Assembly: GCA_964354135.1 (NCBI GenBank)
Contig: CAYGZA010000169.1
Span: 1-14,387 of the forward strand
DNA length: 14,387 nt
Direction of reading: 5' to 3'
DNA from: CAYGZA01 sp964354135
Lineage (GTDB): Bacteria; Planctomycetota; Planctomycetia; Pirellulales; Thermoguttaceae
Of this stretch, positions 14,297-14,387 are shown in pieces. The translations under genes were made by a program, and so were the position numbers. The notes below the pieces were generated by a model. It saw nothing but the letters and a program-made list of their open reading frames with translations, ran no database searches and was not told the origin of the DNA. Position 1 is the stretch's first letter, and each line of letters starts with the position of its first letter.

Positions 14297-14387
14297 ATGA
14301 GGCGTTTGGCACGTTTTTGCGAGAAACGGACGAATCGTAATCCTTTGTCGGATAAGGACTTAAGTGGCTATCTTATGGGGCATGGCG

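Noticed and set aside
14307..14320. Sigma54-like promoter TGGCACGTTTTTGC
   Set aside because: The GG and GC elements are separated by 9 bases instead of the strict 10, so the spacing does not fit a working -24/-12 promoter.

Overview
The window looks like chromosomal DNA of a GC-rich planctomycete, probably Pirellulales-like. This is inferred from gene content. There are two Uma2-family nuclease genes, a secreted PQQ-like beta-propeller protein, a GH99-type secreted glycoside hydrolase, a lysine-rich small protein, and a J-like domain of the kind often seen in planctomycetes (WLGI...LNHYQLL). No rRNA, tRNA, CRISPR array, transposase or integrase was recognised.

Layout: a left-truncated unknown gene (2-448, +) is followed by stem-loops and a secreted M23 peptidase/PKD protein (576-2063, +). 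Next comes a minus-strand block, read from 7084 down to 2194: a secreted GH99-like hydrolase, nicotinate phosphoribosyltransferase, a GC-rich hairpin spacer, a Uma2 nuclease and a putative ADP-ribosyltransferase-fold protein. A second Uma2 gene (7368-8090, +) diverges from this block behind a sigma70-like promoter and converges on an isolated hisF (8134-8898, -).

The right-hand part is all plus strand. A small charged protein (9275-9616), an Hsp70 lacking the C-terminal lid (9707-11284) and a J-like/MshEN/transmembrane protein (11290-12177, 5 nt after the Hsp70 stop) form a probable operon. A secreted eight-bladed PQQ-like propeller protein (12304-13908) and a 56-residue ORF with a near-perfect Shine-Dalgarno sequence (13952-14122) follow. 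The last 265 bases hold no gene I can support.

The best candidate for something little described is the 9275-12177 module. It pairs a lidless Hsp70 with a tail-anchored protein that fuses an HPD-less J-like domain to an MshEN-type domain, a fold that binds cyclic-di-GMP in type II secretion ATPases. A membrane-attached chaperone module with a possible nucleotide-sensing part is an inference, not a demonstrated function. The second candidate is the ART-like/Uma2 gene pair at 2194-3568. The remaining genes are mostly recognisable metabolic or exported proteins.
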